Counted from the stretch's first letter, positions 53,725-63,077 are shown. The stretch is 64,000 bases of DNA from Gallionella sp. UBA4121 (GCA_002381565.1 DFWZ01000056.1:66658-130657); one strand, 5' to 3'. Notes: a model not told the origin generated them from the letters alone. Translations and numbers: made by a program.

Positions 53725-54468
53725 TTAGCCTACAATGCTCATGATCGAGCTTGCCTGCTTCGCGTCATTATCGGCAGTTGTCAGCATTTTCATCTGCATG
53801 TCGAATTTGCGCGCCAGTGAAATCATATTGACCAGCGCTTCTACCGTATTCACATTGCTGCCTTCCAGGTTACCGGGAACGACTTGCGTATTTACATCGG
53901 CCGGTGCTGTCGCACCATTCTTCAGGCGAAACAGGCCATCCCCGCCGCGTTCCATCTGATCTGCGGCAGGATTAACCAGCTTCAGGCTACCGATCATGGT
54001 TATCGCATTTGGCTGAGAACCATCGGGAATCGTCGAAATCGTGCCGTCTGTGGCAAAAGTTATCTGAGAAGTCGGTGGTATCGTGATCGGGCCCGACTCC
54101 CCCATCACGTTCAACCCTGTGCGGGTTTGCAGCACACCCGCCGGGCTGATCTGAAAACTGCCATTTCGAGTGTAAGCCTCCTTGCCATCGGGACCTTGTA
54201 CGGCGATCCAGCCGGCTCCGCTTACCGCCACATCAAGGTCACGGCCAGTGGGCTGAAAAACGGCTGGCGTGAAATCCGACCCGGGCGTTGAATCCACCAC
54301 GAAGCTACGTGTGGGCAGCCCCTCACCCACCAGTGGTACGGCACGAAAGGTGCTCAATGCCGCACGAAATCCCGGTGTGCTCGCATTAGCCAGATTCTCG
54401 GATACCGTCGCCTGCTGCTGCAACACTTGAGACGCGCCCGTCATCGCGGTATAAATCAGTTTATCCAT
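53725..54468 (-). CDS. flgF: Flagellar proximal rod protein FlgF
   Basis: A 247-residue rod protein with MDKLIYTAMTGASQVLQQQA and ENLANASTPGFRAAL at the N-terminus and EGSNVNTVEALVNMISLARK at the C-terminus. It lies between flgE and flgG as usual. The gap to flgG (70 bases) has loosely repeated CCACTTA-type words. Confidence 0.96.
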   Translation of the reverse strand: MDKLIYTAMTGASQVLQQQATVSENLANASTPGFRAALSTFRAVPLVGEGLPTRSFVVDSTPGSDFTPAVFQPTGRDLDVAVSGAGWIAVQGPDGKEAYTRNGSFQISPAGVLQTRTGLNVMGESGPITIPPTSQITFATDGTISTIPDGSQPNAITMIGSLKLVNPAADQMERGGDGLFRLKNGATAPADVNTQVVPGNLEGSNVNTVEALVNMISLARKFDMQMKMLTTADNDAKQASSIMSIVG

Positions 54469-54525
54469 TACACTCTCCCATTTTTTTGGGGAGTGGGAAG
54501 TAGAACGGCACTTCGTGCCTCAGTA

Positions 54526-54568
54526 GCAAGTGGAGAAAACCCACTTGCCACTTACCACTTACCACTCT
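54526..54568. repeat. Hairpin plus CCACTTA heptamer repeat between flgE and flgF
   Basis: GCAAGTGG-AGAAAAC-CCACTTGC makes a perfect 8-bp stem (54526-54548). Its right arm is the first of four heptamers CCACTTG, CCACTTA, CCACTTA, CCACTCT (54541-54568) lying just after the flgE stop on the - strand. Confidence 0.75.
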
Positions 54569-54571
54569 TTG

Positions 54572-56254
54572 TTACCTCAGATTCACGATAGTTTGCAGCA
54601 ACTGATCCTGCGTCTTGATGGTCTGGGCATTCGCCTGATACACGCGCTGTGCGGTAATCATGTTCACCAGCGCAGCCGTCAGATCCACGTTGGAGTCTTC
54701 AGTTGCAGAAGATTGCAATGAACCCAGACTGCCTGAGCCGGGAGCGCCCACCAGCGGGCTGCCGGATGCGGCCGTTTCCACCCACGCATTACCACCAACG
54801 GACTGCAAGCCCTGAACAGCGGTAAAATTAGCCATCACGATTTGCCCCAGCGGGCGCGTCTGCCCGTTGGAATAACGGCCCGTGATGATGCCATCAGCGC
54901 CGGTACTGGTCGAGTTAAGCTGCCCGGACGTATAGCCATCCTGAGACAAGGTATTAACCCCGAAGCTGCTGCCGTATTGTGTCGTCGCAGCCGTCTGCGA
55001 ACCAAAGTTGAATGCGATTGTCTGTGCGGTTGATACCGAAGTGGAGTTTGGGAACAGTGGAGAGGATGAAACTGTTCCGATTGGCGAGCTGACCGGGTTA
55101 GTCGAGGTTAATACGCCCAGAGCGTCGAAATTCAGCTGCGTCAGCGGAGTAATCGCAGTAACGGCAGCACCAGCAGCTATTGCGCCGGTTAGTGGCGGCG
55201 CAAAGGTCACAACAGTACCTGCAATACCGCTTATTGTCAGCGGGCTCGGATTGCCGGCGATGGTGATAACATTACCTGCCGCAAGACCCGTAACTGAACC
55301 CAGCGTCGCCGAGGTTGCACCAATAGCGGCAGCCACTGTCGCCGTGGTTGAAACAGCCGGCACCAGGTTACCATCCACCGTCAGATAAGTATTCCAGTTG
55401 GATGACGGGGCGTTGGTCGTAATGAGCGCGCCCGCATTCGGGGCAAATGTTAAAGGCGCATAGGTCACCGTATTGGTCCCGGTATTGATACCGGTAATGG
55501 TCGTGGTCTGCGCCGGCGCCGGCGCAGAAAAAGTAATCGTATTGCCCACCGACAGACCTGCAATCGTGCTGAGAGTCGCTGAGGTTGTCGTGGGCGCCGG
55601 CAAAGCAACAAGAGTTGGAGGAGTAATCGGCAGCCTTTGAAAATACATCGTCCCCACATGACTGGCGCCCAGACTGTCGTAAACAGACATGGAAGTTGAG
55701 TTGGTGTATGTGGTCGGGTCGGCCGGATTAAATGAAGCGATTGCCGGCACGGCTGCAGCCGAATTCAGGTTCACTCCCACCGTGGCAACCGATGATGCCT
55801 TGGGCGGCACATTCGCAGGATTGATTTGCAACGGCACCGTTGCGCCGGCGAGCAGCACTCCCGCCGCATTCGGCATATAGCCGCTCACCTTATTTCCCTG
55901 AGCATTGACTATAAAACCATTTTTATCCAGCTGGAACTGACCGTTGCGACTATAAACGGTCGCACCGGCCGGCGTGCTTAACCGAAAGAATCCCTGGCCG
56001 TTGATGGCCGTATCCATGGGATTGGTGGTGGCCGTGATATTTCCTTGCGTGATCTGCTGCTCCACAGCCGCAACACTGACACCCGAACCTACCTGCCCCA
56101 CCGCCGAACCCGACAGGGATGCTGCAAACATATCGGCAAATTGCGCTGTCGACTGTTTGAAACCGACTGTATTGGCGTTAGCAACATTATTACCTATGGC
56201 TCCCAGATTACTGCTTGCGGCATTTAATCCGCTCAGACCTTGTTCAAAACTCAT
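54572..56254 (-). CDS. flgE: Flagellar hook protein FlgE, long form
   Basis: A 560-residue hook protein (family about 400): N-terminus SFEQGLSGLNAASSNLGAIG and NNVANANTVGFKQSTAQFAD, C-terminus EDSNVDLTAALVNMITAQRV. The excess lies in the exposed middle domain, where two related blocks (about 55400-55600 and 55140-55340) repeat the pattern SATL..I.GL..GN.IT..... T.....I.....V.FAP. It polymerises into the hook under FlgD and FliK control. Confidence 0.95.
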   Translation of the reverse strand: MSFEQGLSGLNAASSNLGAIGNNVANANTVGFKQSTAQFADMFAASLSGSAVGQVGSGVSVAAVEQQITQGNITATTNPMDTAINGQGFFRLSTPAGATVYSRNGQFQLDKNGFIVNAQGNKVSGYMPNAAGVLLAGATVPLQINPANVPPKASSVATVGVNLNSAAAVPAIASFNPADPTTYTNSTSMSVYDSLGASHVGTMYFQRLPITPPTLVALPAPTTTSATLSTIAGLSVGNTITFSAPAPAQTTTITGINTGTNTVTYAPLTFAPNAGALITTNAPSSNWNTYLTVDGNLVPAVSTTATVAAAIGATSATLGSVTGLAAGNVITIAGNPSPLTISGIAGTVVTFAPPLTGAIAAGAAVTAITPLTQLNFDALGVLTSTNPVSSPIGTVSSSPLFPNSTSVSTAQTIAFNFGSQTAATTQYGSSFGVNTLSQDGYTSGQLNSTSTGADGIITGRYSNGQTRPLGQIVMANFTAVQGLQSVGGNAWVETAASGSPLVGAPGSGSLGSLQSSATEDSNVDLTAALVNMITAQRVYQANAQTIKTQDQLLQTIVNLR

Positions 56255-56268
56255 GGTATCCCCCGACT

Positions 56269-56946
56269 TTAAAGAATTTGCTGAACCTGGGTCAGCGCGA
56301 TGTTTTGTAGCGCCCCGACGCTCAAGGTCAACCCTGTCGCACCTTGAGTCACACTGTTTATCAGACCATATTGCAGGTTGTTCGCAGCCACCGCATTACC
56401 GGCCAGAGACGCGTTGACCTTGAAGGTATAGCTGCCATCTGGCACGGTCGCACCCGCACTGTTCGTACCGTTCCATTGCCACTTGGTAATCCCGGCCGAT
56501 TGCGCACCCAGATCAATTGCATCAACCAGCGCTCCGGAACTGTTATAAATCGACACGGTCGCACTATCCGCAGGCGTTGGCAATGAGAACCCGCCCAACC
56601 CCACGCCGCTCGCCAGATCCACAACGCCACCCGGCACCAGCGCACCGCGCCCTATCATGCTCGCCGCCTGCACCGTCTGATTCGGCGTCATGCTGGCGCT
56701 CAACGCCTGCAGCGTGGTATTCAACTGGTTAATACCGCTCACCGTGTTGATCTGCGCCATTTGCGAAGTCATCTGGGCGTTATCCATCGGATTGAGCGGA
56801 TCCTGATTCTTCAACTGCGTGACCAGCAATGTCATGAACTGACTCTGTGTCGCTGCGGCCGATGTCGCGGGAGATGCAGCTTGAGCACCCCCGTTCAGGG
56901 CTGCAAACACGGCACTTGCACTGGTAGTTTGTGTGGGATTAACCAT
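56269..56946 (-). CDS. flgD: Hook assembly scaffold protein FlgD
   Basis: A 225-residue protein with the conserved FMTLLVTQLKNQDPLNPMDN near residue 40, MTSQMAQINTVSGINQL and a Tudor/FnIII-like C-terminal part (QSAGITKWQWNGTNSAGATV; PDGSYTFKVNASL). FlgD caps the growing hook. It precedes flgE in the transcript by 14 bases. Confidence 0.96.
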   Translation of the reverse strand: MVNPTQTTSASAVFAALNGGAQAASPATSAAATQSQFMTLLVTQLKNQDPLNPMDNAQMTSQMAQINTVSGINQLNTTLQALSASMTPNQTVQAASMIGRGALVPGGVVDLASGVGLGGFSLPTPADSATVSIYNSSGALVDAIDLGAQSAGITKWQWNGTNSAGATVPDGSYTFKVNASLAGNAVAANNLQYGLINSVTQGATGLTLSVGALQNIALTQVQQIL

Positions 56947-56965
56947 GGTATTTTCCTCTTTCTGT

Positions 56966-56986
56966 TAGCGGGTAGCTTGTAGCGGG
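56966..56986. repeat. TAGCGGG-type heptamer repeat between flgC and flgD
   Basis: TAGCGGG, TAGCTTG, TAGCGGG in tandem, then a diverged unit, in the 44-base gap between flgD start and flgC stop. Confidence 0.6.
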
Positions 56987-56990
56987 TAAT

Positions 56991-57395
56991 TTATTGACCG
57001 ATGGTCAGCGTCTTTAACAACAGCGTCTTCGAGGTATTCAGCGCATCTACGTTATTCTGGTACGAGCGGGACGCCGAGATCATGTTCACCATTTCATCCA
57101 CCACATTCACGTTAGGCATGGTTACATAGCCTTTCGCATCAGCCATCGGATGTTTGGGGTCGTACACCATCTTCATCGGCGCGGTGCTTTCAGCCACACG
57201 AACAACCTTCACGCCTTGCGCGTCGGCGCTACCCACAGGCGTCGCAGAAAAAACCACTTCTTTAGCACGATACGGCTTGCCGTCTGCGCTGGTGGTACTG
57301 TCGGCATTTGCCAGATTACTGGCAACCACGTTCAGTCGCTGCGACTGAGCCGCCATTCCGGAACCTGCTATTTTGAAAATATCAAACAGAGACAC
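56991..57395 (-). CDS. flgC: Flagellar proximal rod protein FlgC
   Basis: A 134-residue rod protein: MSLFDIFKIAGSGMAAQSQR, VVASNLANADSTT, YRAKEVVFSATPV and NVNVVDEMVNMISASRSYQN. The length and the motif order match the family. Confidence 0.97.
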   Translation of the reverse strand: MSLFDIFKIAGSGMAAQSQRLNVVASNLANADSTTSADGKPYRAKEVVFSATPVGSADAQGVKVVRVAESTAPMKMVYDPKHPMADAKGYVTMPNVNVVDEMVNMISASRSYQNNVDALNTSKTLLLKTLTIGQ

Positions 57396-57413
57396 GCCAC
57401 TCTCCTTTTTTCG

Positions 57414-57818
57414 TTAAGGCTGCAAAGCCGCCGTCATATCTTTCAATTCATCGCTCACGAATCTCACGCCCGCCTCGTAGCGCAAGGCATTATCAGCAGA
57501 CTGCGCGCGCTCCACATCCATATTCACCGTATTGCCATCGGCGCTCGGCTGATCCGGCCTGCGATACAGCACAGGTGCACCCATAATCTGACCGCCGGCA
57601 AGGCCTTCCAGATGCATGGCTGAACTTGTCGCCATCGGCAATTTCGCGGCGCTTCCAGACATGGCATTTTTCAGGGCGCTGGCAAAATCGATATCTTTCG
57701 CCTTGAAGCCAGGCGTATCGGCATTGGCAATATTTGAAGCCAGCAACTCCTGGCGCGCACCACGCAAACTCAATGCGGCTTGTTGAAAACGCAACGCCTC
57801 GTCCAGTTTATTGATCAT
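57414..57818 (-). CDS. flgB: Flagellar proximal rod protein FlgB
   Basis: A 134-residue rod protein starting MINKLDEALRFQQAALSLRG with ELLASNIANADTPGFKAKDI and NTVNMDVERAQSADNALRYE. The ATG at 57818 is chosen (GGAG eight bases upstream) rather than 57845. It is the first gene of the flgBCDEFGHIJKL operon. Confidence 0.96.
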   Translation of the reverse strand: MINKLDEALRFQQAALSLRGARQELLASNIANADTPGFKAKDIDFASALKNAMSGSAAKLPMATSSAMHLEGLAGGQIMGAPVLYRRPDQPSADGNTVNMDVERAQSADNALRYEAGVRFVSDELKDMTAALQP

Positions 57819-57970
57819 CACACACTCCAGTTTTCCCACTGACATCTACTTTGGTGGAATAATAAGCCGTGCCGAAAAAATGTTATCTGCCGATTAACGG
57901 CAACTTTCCCCCTCAATTCTCAGTTCTCCGGCACTTCCCATAAATGCCCGCTACACGCACAATGACAACT
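57819..57970. promoter_or_regulatory. Divergent flgB/flgA control region
   Basis: The two operons must start here. A dyad TGCCG-ATTAA-CGGCA is visible at about 57887-57901. I could not identify a sigma-28 (TAAA-N15-GCCGATAA) or sigma-54 (TGGCAC-N5-TTGC) match, which suggests ordinary sigma-70 promoters activated by a class I regulator such as FlhDC; this is inference. Confidence 0.4.
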
Positions 57971-58645
57971 ATGAAAAATCTTTTATTGATGGCATGCCTC
58001 ATCCTGAACTGCACTGCGGCGATCGCGCAGCAGGATCATGCGGCCCTGAAGGAAACGGTAACCAGCTTTGTGCAACAACAAACCGCAGGACTGCCCGGCA
58101 AAGTCACCTTCACCGTTGATGAAATCGATCGTCGCATTGTGTTGCGCCCATGCAGCAAAGTCGAAGCCTTTCTGCCGGCCGGCAGCCAACTCATAGGACG
58201 CGTTTCCATCGGGGTGCGTTGCGCCGAGCCGAAAGGCTGGAGTATTTTCATTCCTGTGCAAATCAAAATCAGCCGCGACCTGCTTATCAGCGCAAGACCG
58301 CTGGCACAGGGACAAATCGTGCATGCAGAAGACCTGTCCAGACAAACCACCGAAACCACACAAAATGTCGGTATGACAGACCCCAGTCTGGCGATCGGCA
58401 AAGTACTGCGCTATAGCGTATCGGCGGGCTATATCATGCGTGCAGACATGCTGCGCGAGCCCTACAGTGTCCGGCAAGGGCAATCCGTGCGACTGTCCGT
58501 ACAGGGCAGCAGCTTCACCCTGAGCAGTTCAGGGGTTGCGCTCAACAATGCCGGCGAAGGAGAAACAGTTCAGGTTCGCACCGCCTCAGGTCGCCTGGTC
58601 AGCGGCATTGCGGGAAATGAAGGCATCGTTCTGATCAGCCCCTGA
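57971..58645 (+). CDS. flgA: Flagellar P-ring assembly chaperone FlgA
   Basis: A 224-residue periplasmic protein with signal peptide MKNLLLMACLILNCTAAIA and a SAF-like C-terminal domain (ISARPLAQGQIVHAEDLSRQ; AGYIMRADMLREPYSVRQGQ; VQVRTASGRLVSGIAG). Two further in-frame ATG codons lie at 57944 and 57962; 57971 gives the cleanest signal peptide. It helps FlgI form the P ring and is divergent from flgB. Confidence 0.93.
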   Translation: MKNLLLMACLILNCTAAIAQQDHAALKETVTSFVQQQTAGLPGKVTFTVDEIDRRIVLRPCSKVEAFLPAGSQLIGRVSIGVRCAEPKGWSIFIPVQIKISRDLLISARPLAQGQIVHAEDLSRQTTETTQNVGMTDPSLAIGKVLRYSVSAGYIMRADMLREPYSVRQGQSVRLSVQGSSFTLSSSGVALNNAGEGETVQVRTASGRLVSGIAGNEGIVLISP

Positions 58646-58674
58646 TTAGTGACAACAACAACGCTACAGGCTGT

Positions 58675-60060
58675 TTAGTCTTTGAGCCGATCAACCAGCC
58701 ATGCGGTTTTATCCAGCGCGGCCAGCGCATCGTCAATCACGCCCGAGATGCCCTTTTTCCCTGCCGCATCGCTGATCAGACGCGCGCTGAGGCAAAGACG
58801 CAATGCACTCACGGCAATACCGCCTCTCACGCCGCAGGCAACCGGCTGTCCGAACTGGCAGCGCAGCGCGGCGACTCCGTCCTTTACATCACCGGACATA
58901 TCCACTTGCAACTGGCGATAAACTTGCAGCGTTTCCTCACGGCTGAGCGGAACGCGTGAAGCGCAGCTATCAGGCGCAGCGCGATACAGCAAAAATGGAA
59001 AAATGCTCGGCAACTGATCCCAGCTCGGCACCTCGATCAGCGGTCTGCGATCGGGCGGCGGCACAGCCAGCGGCTCGAACCTGGGATCACTCGCGAGGCG
59101 CTGTTGCACGACCCGCCCAAAGCCTTGCAGAAATTCAACAACCCAGGATTGCGGTAAGTTGCGAAAGCGGCGGTATTCGACCAGAGCGGCCTCCCAGCGC
59201 AACAACAGGCCGATGCCTCCGCTTACCTCTAACCGTTGCTCAAACTGCGCCGGGAGCAAAAGTGCGGCTGAAAATGACGGGCCGGTGATGAATTTGGAAC
59301 CCGTGATTGCGACCATGAAACCCTGTTCCAGATAGGCGCGCAAGGTAGGTTTTGATATACGGAACTGACAGGCATCCACCAGCACATCCACACGACCAGG
59401 ATGCCGGCGATGCAGCGCTACAACACAGGCAGGAGTGGGGGCAATCATCCCCGTCTTGGATTGATCCACCATGACCAGCAGCACGTGGCGCCCTGACGCT
59501 GCGGCGTCAGCCACCAACATGGACACATCCGCATCGATGTCGGCTGCCGGGCGCGGCATACCGTCAGTCAGTCGCAGCGGCACCACGTTGATGACTCCCG
59601 CCGCCTTGCCGCCCCGTTCCTTAAATGACGCAGATAAGGCTGCTGCCACACCACTGCCGGTTTCTGCCTCTTCCACCATCACCACGGTAAGCTGTGTTTC
59701 CCTGGCAGCATATTGGGCGGCCATGAAATGCGCATCCGTCCCGGATGTGGCAAACTCCAGTCGCGCGCCCAAATCAGCCACATCGGATAACAGTTCAACC
59801 CGGATGTGCTGCATCTCGCGCGCCAGCTCAAACGCATCACCCTCATCCAGCCACCGCTCACGCAACCTGCTTACCGCAGCAAATCCTGGCTGAGAAATAA
59901 CCGACGCCGTGGAAGAACCAAAGGCCAATAGCTCAGCATCAGGGTACGGCTGGCAACCGTATTTATTCAGCCCGCCAGAAGAATCGAGCGCGATGCGCGC
60001 ATCGCCACCCGAGACCAGCAGCGCTTCAGTTGTCGGCAAATTCCGCGAGTTTATCAACAC
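58675..60060 (-). CDS. PLP-dependent fold-type I enzyme of unknown substrate
   Basis: A 461-residue protein with an aminotransferase class V/cysteine-desulfurase-like arrangement: LEFATSGTDAHFMAAQYAAR (residues 101-120) as the phosphate cup, VDVLVDACQF with Asp229 for the PLP ring nitrogen and ITGSKFITGPSFSA with Lys256 as the likely Schiff base. No catalytic cysteine loop of a desulfurase is seen. A GTG at 60060 is chosen because the preceding gene stops at 60062; an ATG further up would overlap that gene by over 100 bases. Third gene of a three-gene operon with an ATP-grasp ligase and a PLP decarboxylase; its product is unknown. Confidence 0.72.
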   Translation of the reverse strand: MLINSRNLPTTEALLVSGGDARIALDSSGGLNKYGCQPYPDAELLAFGSSTASVISQPGFAAVSRLRERWLDEGDAFELAREMQHIRVELLSDVADLGARLEFATSGTDAHFMAAQYAARETQLTVVMVEEAETGSGVAAALSASFKERGGKAAGVINVVPLRLTDGMPRPAADIDADVSMLVADAAASGRHVLLVMVDQSKTGMIAPTPACVVALHRRHPGRVDVLVDACQFRISKPTLRAYLEQGFMVAITGSKFITGPSFSAALLLPAQFEQRLEVSGGIGLLLRWEAALVEYRRFRNLPQSWVVEFLQGFGRVVQQRLASDPRFEPLAVPPPDRRPLIEVPSWDQLPSIFPFLLYRAAPDSCASRVPLSREETLQVYRQLQVDMSGDVKDGVAALRCQFGQPVACGVRGGIAVSALRLCLSARLISDAAGKKGISGVIDDALAALDKTAWLVDRLKD

Positions 60061-60061
60061 G

Positions 60062-61303
60062 TCAAGCTTGCTGCATGGCAGATAGCAGCATCTGGCGAAA
60101 CGCCTCGAAAAGGCGGTGCATCTGTGGCTGTTTGTAAGGATAAACATCGACCGGATCAAGCGCATGAACAATCATGCAGCTATCCACTTCAAAAATCAGC
60201 AGGCAACCATCCTGCGTCTCCGCACAATCTATCCCCAGATAATCAAGCCCCAGCCGCTCGTGAATCTCTTTAAACGCCCCAGCGTGCTTCACTGCAAAGC
60301 CCACATCAAAGTCGCTCATGAAACGCGCCTCCTCATCGCGCTTCTTTTCGCTGTCCGCCATACCCGCATTCGCGTAATGAATCATCCAGTGCTCGGATAT
60401 GCCCATATGACAAATAAACGGGCGACCTTCTATCAGCATGATCCGGTATTTGCGGAACAATCCATCTGTCCCGCGATAATCGACAAAGCGCGAGACATAA
60501 AATTCGTCATTTTCCATACCTGACAGATAGCCCGCAATCTCATCCGCATCATTGAGCTTTTCCAGCCCTTGCCCGGCATGGGAATCAACGGGACGGACAA
60601 TAACCGGGAAATCACCGTCACCCAGCACGCTGGCCATCGGCAACTCACCCTGAGCTATCTCTTCCAGCGATTTCCGGCTGACTCTCACTGTTGCCGGCAC
60701 TTCCAGGCCCGGCACGCACCTGAGCTGCGCGTAACAGTTGTCACGTGACAGTGCAGCGATACGTAAAGGGGAATTGATCACCGGACGTGGCCAGCTTTCG
60801 ATCACAGTGTGAATTTTATTGAGCAATGGGATATTTTGTTCGGATTCGGCAATCGCGACAAACAACACATCATGCTCCGGCAAAATTTCAGGCAAATCCA
60901 GCTCATTCGTCACATACACGATGTCGAGCGACACATCCGCCTCTTCGAGCAAAAATTCAATGGGTGAATTGGACATCAGGTCCCCCTCCCCCATGATAGC
61001 GAGCAGTCGGACTGCGGCACGCCCACGGTCAGCCAGACCACAGGGGGGCGAATAAACCTGCTGTATCGCCAAGGCCTGACGCTGTATAGTCAGGCCTAGT
61101 TCCCGATCGCCCCTGAGTTGTAAAATCGTGGACAAGTCCATCAGGGCATTGGCATCCGCCGTGCGCGGATCAGTCCCTGCGCGTGCGATCAACTGCACCC
61201 CCAGCGACCCCATATCCGCGCCCGATATCGTCATGCGCATCAGGGTAACCAGGCCAATCAGCGACTGATGCCCCTCACATTGTTCAACAACTTCTGAATT
61301 CAT
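60062..61303 (-). CDS. ATP-grasp ligase with N-terminal TPR-like helical domain
   Basis: A 413-residue protein. Residues 46-90 form a helical pair (ALMDLSTILQLRGDRELGLT) resembling a TPR. The ATP-grasp part runs from about 175: FPVIVRPVDSHAGQGLEKL (nucleotide loop), EFYVSRFVDYR, FRKYRIMLIEGRPFICHMGI, and the metal-binding YLGIDCAETQDG...IFEVD (357-374). ATP-grasp enzymes join a carboxylate to an amine or thiol through acyl phosphate. The ATG at 61303 is preferred to a TTG at 61336. It sits between a decarboxylase and a second PLP enzyme, which suggests formation of an amide from an amine produced nearby. Confidence 0.8.
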   Translation of the reverse strand: MNSEVVEQCEGHQSLIGLVTLMRMTISGADMGSLGVQLIARAGTDPRTADANALMDLSTILQLRGDRELGLTIQRQALAIQQVYSPPCGLADRGRAAVRLLAIMGEGDLMSNSPIEFLLEEADVSLDIVYVTNELDLPEILPEHDVLFVAIAESEQNIPLLNKIHTVIESWPRPVINSPLRIAALSRDNCYAQLRCVPGLEVPATVRVSRKSLEEIAQGELPMASVLGDGDFPVIVRPVDSHAGQGLEKLNDADEIAGYLSGMENDEFYVSRFVDYRGTDGLFRKYRIMLIEGRPFICHMGISEHWMIHYANAGMADSEKKRDEEARFMSDFDVGFAVKHAGAFKEIHERLGLDYLGIDCAETQDGCLLIFEVDSCMIVHALDPVDVYPYKQPQMHRLFEAFRQMLLSAMQQA

Positions 61304-61482
61304 CTTGTATTCCCAAGCCGGACAAACCGGAACCAAAAATATATTTCACGTGGAAACGCGGAAAAAGCGGAGAAAATCAAACACCACCAAAATCGATGCA
61401 AAAATTCATCAAATCGTCCACACGTTACAAATACACATGCTTTCACCTTCCTCCGCGTCTCTGCGTGAGGTGATCTTCCAAG

Positions 61483-62922
61483 CTAAACGCGCTGGCGTTC
61501 AATGTCTGTGCCCAGTGCCAGTACGGCATCGACCAATGTGTCAATATCACAATTTTTCGTGCGATGATTGACGATGGCCGCACGGATCGCAAGCCGCCCT
61601 TTGATCATCGTGGTTGAGGGTGCTGCGATGCCCGATTCCTGAAGCGCGACCACAATGTCCGCGTTTATCCTGTCGCTACCGCGATAACGGAAACACACGA
61701 TATTCAATGCAACTGGAGCTAGCAGCTCCAGCATCGGGGTAGCTTCTACACGCCGCCGCAAATACCGGGCCAGCGCGCAGGTGTTCGAGATGACATGCCC
61801 CAGTTTTTCCGAGCCATACACCTGTAGCGTAAACCAGGTTTTCAGCGCCCTGAATCCCCGCGACAAATCCGGGCCAAAATCACAAGGCCAGGGCGAACCG
61901 GCTGCCATGCCGCGCGTCTCGCGTTGCAAATATGCGGCTTGAGATGCGAAGGTACTGTGATGCAACTCACCATCACGCACCAGAACAAATCCTGCATCGT
62001 AAGGTACCTGGCCCCACTTGTGAAAATCAAAGGCAATGGAGTCTGCGCGTTCAATGCCCGTCAACTTTGGGGCAATATCTGCGGCCAGCATGCCCAGCGC
62101 GCCAAAAGCGCCATCCACATGAAACCAGATACCGAAACGCGCTGCGATGTCGGCAATTTCAGCTAACGGATCGATCGCGCCGACATCCACCGTGCCCGCA
62201 GTCGCTGCAATCATAAACGGCGTCATACCCGCCGCCTTGTCAGCAATGATGGCCATCTCAAGGGCTGCCGTGTCCATCTGATAGTTCTCATTCAGCGTAA
62301 TTTTGCGCAGCGCCGCCGTGCCGATTCCTGCCATATCCATCGCCTGAGCGATGCTGACATGTGCACTGGCCGAGGTATAAGCGACCAGACTGTGTCCGGC
62401 GGGCAATCCCGTCTGGCGCACAGCAGGGCCCAGAGCGGCAGTGCGTGCAACCAGCACGCTGATAAAATTGGCCATGGACGTACCGGTTACAAACAACCCG
62501 CTGGCCGTATCTGGAAAAGCGAACAACTCACGCACCCAACGCAACAGCTGGCGTTCAACTTCGACAGGGATCTGCTCGCGTCCGCCAAGATTGGCGTTGA
62601 GACCTGCCGCGAGCATTTCTGCCAGCATCCCGACCGGCGTACCACCGCCATGAACCCAACCCATGAAACCCGGATGCGCATTGCCAATCGCATAAGGCAG
62701 CACATCCTGCATAAAGGTCGCATGCGCCGTCATAAGATCGCCCGGTTGCACAGGCATCGGCAGTTGAAACACGGCACGCACCTCAGTCGGGATAGGTTGC
62801 CAGACCGGGCGACCTCGCACATTTTCAATATAGTCGAGCATATCGTCCAGCATTTGATGGCTTTGATGCCGGAACTCCTGCCAGTTTTCCGGATCAAGCG
62901 TTTCCTCAGATGTTTCCAACAT
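61483..62922 (-). CDS. Group II pyridoxal-dependent decarboxylase (aromatic amino acid/glutamate decarboxylase family)
   Basis: A 479-residue enzyme with the full set of family motifs: NAHPGFMGWVHGGGTPVG, GLFVTGTSMANFISVLVA, SASAHVSIAQAM (His188 stacks on PLP), WFHVDGAFGA (Asp270) and FDFHKWGQVPYDAGF with Lys302 as Schiff base. It should remove CO2 from an amino acid and release an amine; the substrate is not readable by eye. The ATG at 62922, preceded by GGAG, is preferred to 62964. First gene of the operon, 150 bases from the ATP-grasp start. Confidence 0.88.
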   Translation of the reverse strand: MLETSEETLDPENWQEFRHQSHQMLDDMLDYIENVRGRPVWQPIPTEVRAVFQLPMPVQPGDLMTAHATFMQDVLPYAIGNAHPGFMGWVHGGGTPVGMLAEMLAAGLNANLGGREQIPVEVERQLLRWVRELFAFPDTASGLFVTGTSMANFISVLVARTAALGPAVRQTGLPAGHSLVAYTSASAHVSIAQAMDMAGIGTAALRKITLNENYQMDTAALEMAIIADKAAGMTPFMIAATAGTVDVGAIDPLAEIADIAARFGIWFHVDGAFGALGMLAADIAPKLTGIERADSIAFDFHKWGQVPYDAGFVLVRDGELHHSTFASQAAYLQRETRGMAAGSPWPCDFGPDLSRGFRALKTWFTLQVYGSEKLGHVISNTCALARYLRRRVEATPMLELLAPVALNIVCFRYRGSDRINADIVVALQESGIAAPSTTMIKGRLAIRAAIVNHRTKNCDIDTLVDAVLALGTDIERQRV

Positions 62923-63077
62923 GTTTTTTCTCCATGAGCCTGAAGCTATGCAACAGGCTAACATACCACGTTCATCATGTTTGGCTCAAACAGTGGGCAA
63001 AACAACCGCTTATTCGTCAACTTCACGACAGATTTGTTTAACCTGGCGGCACTTTCACAAAAAATGTTAAATAACGC

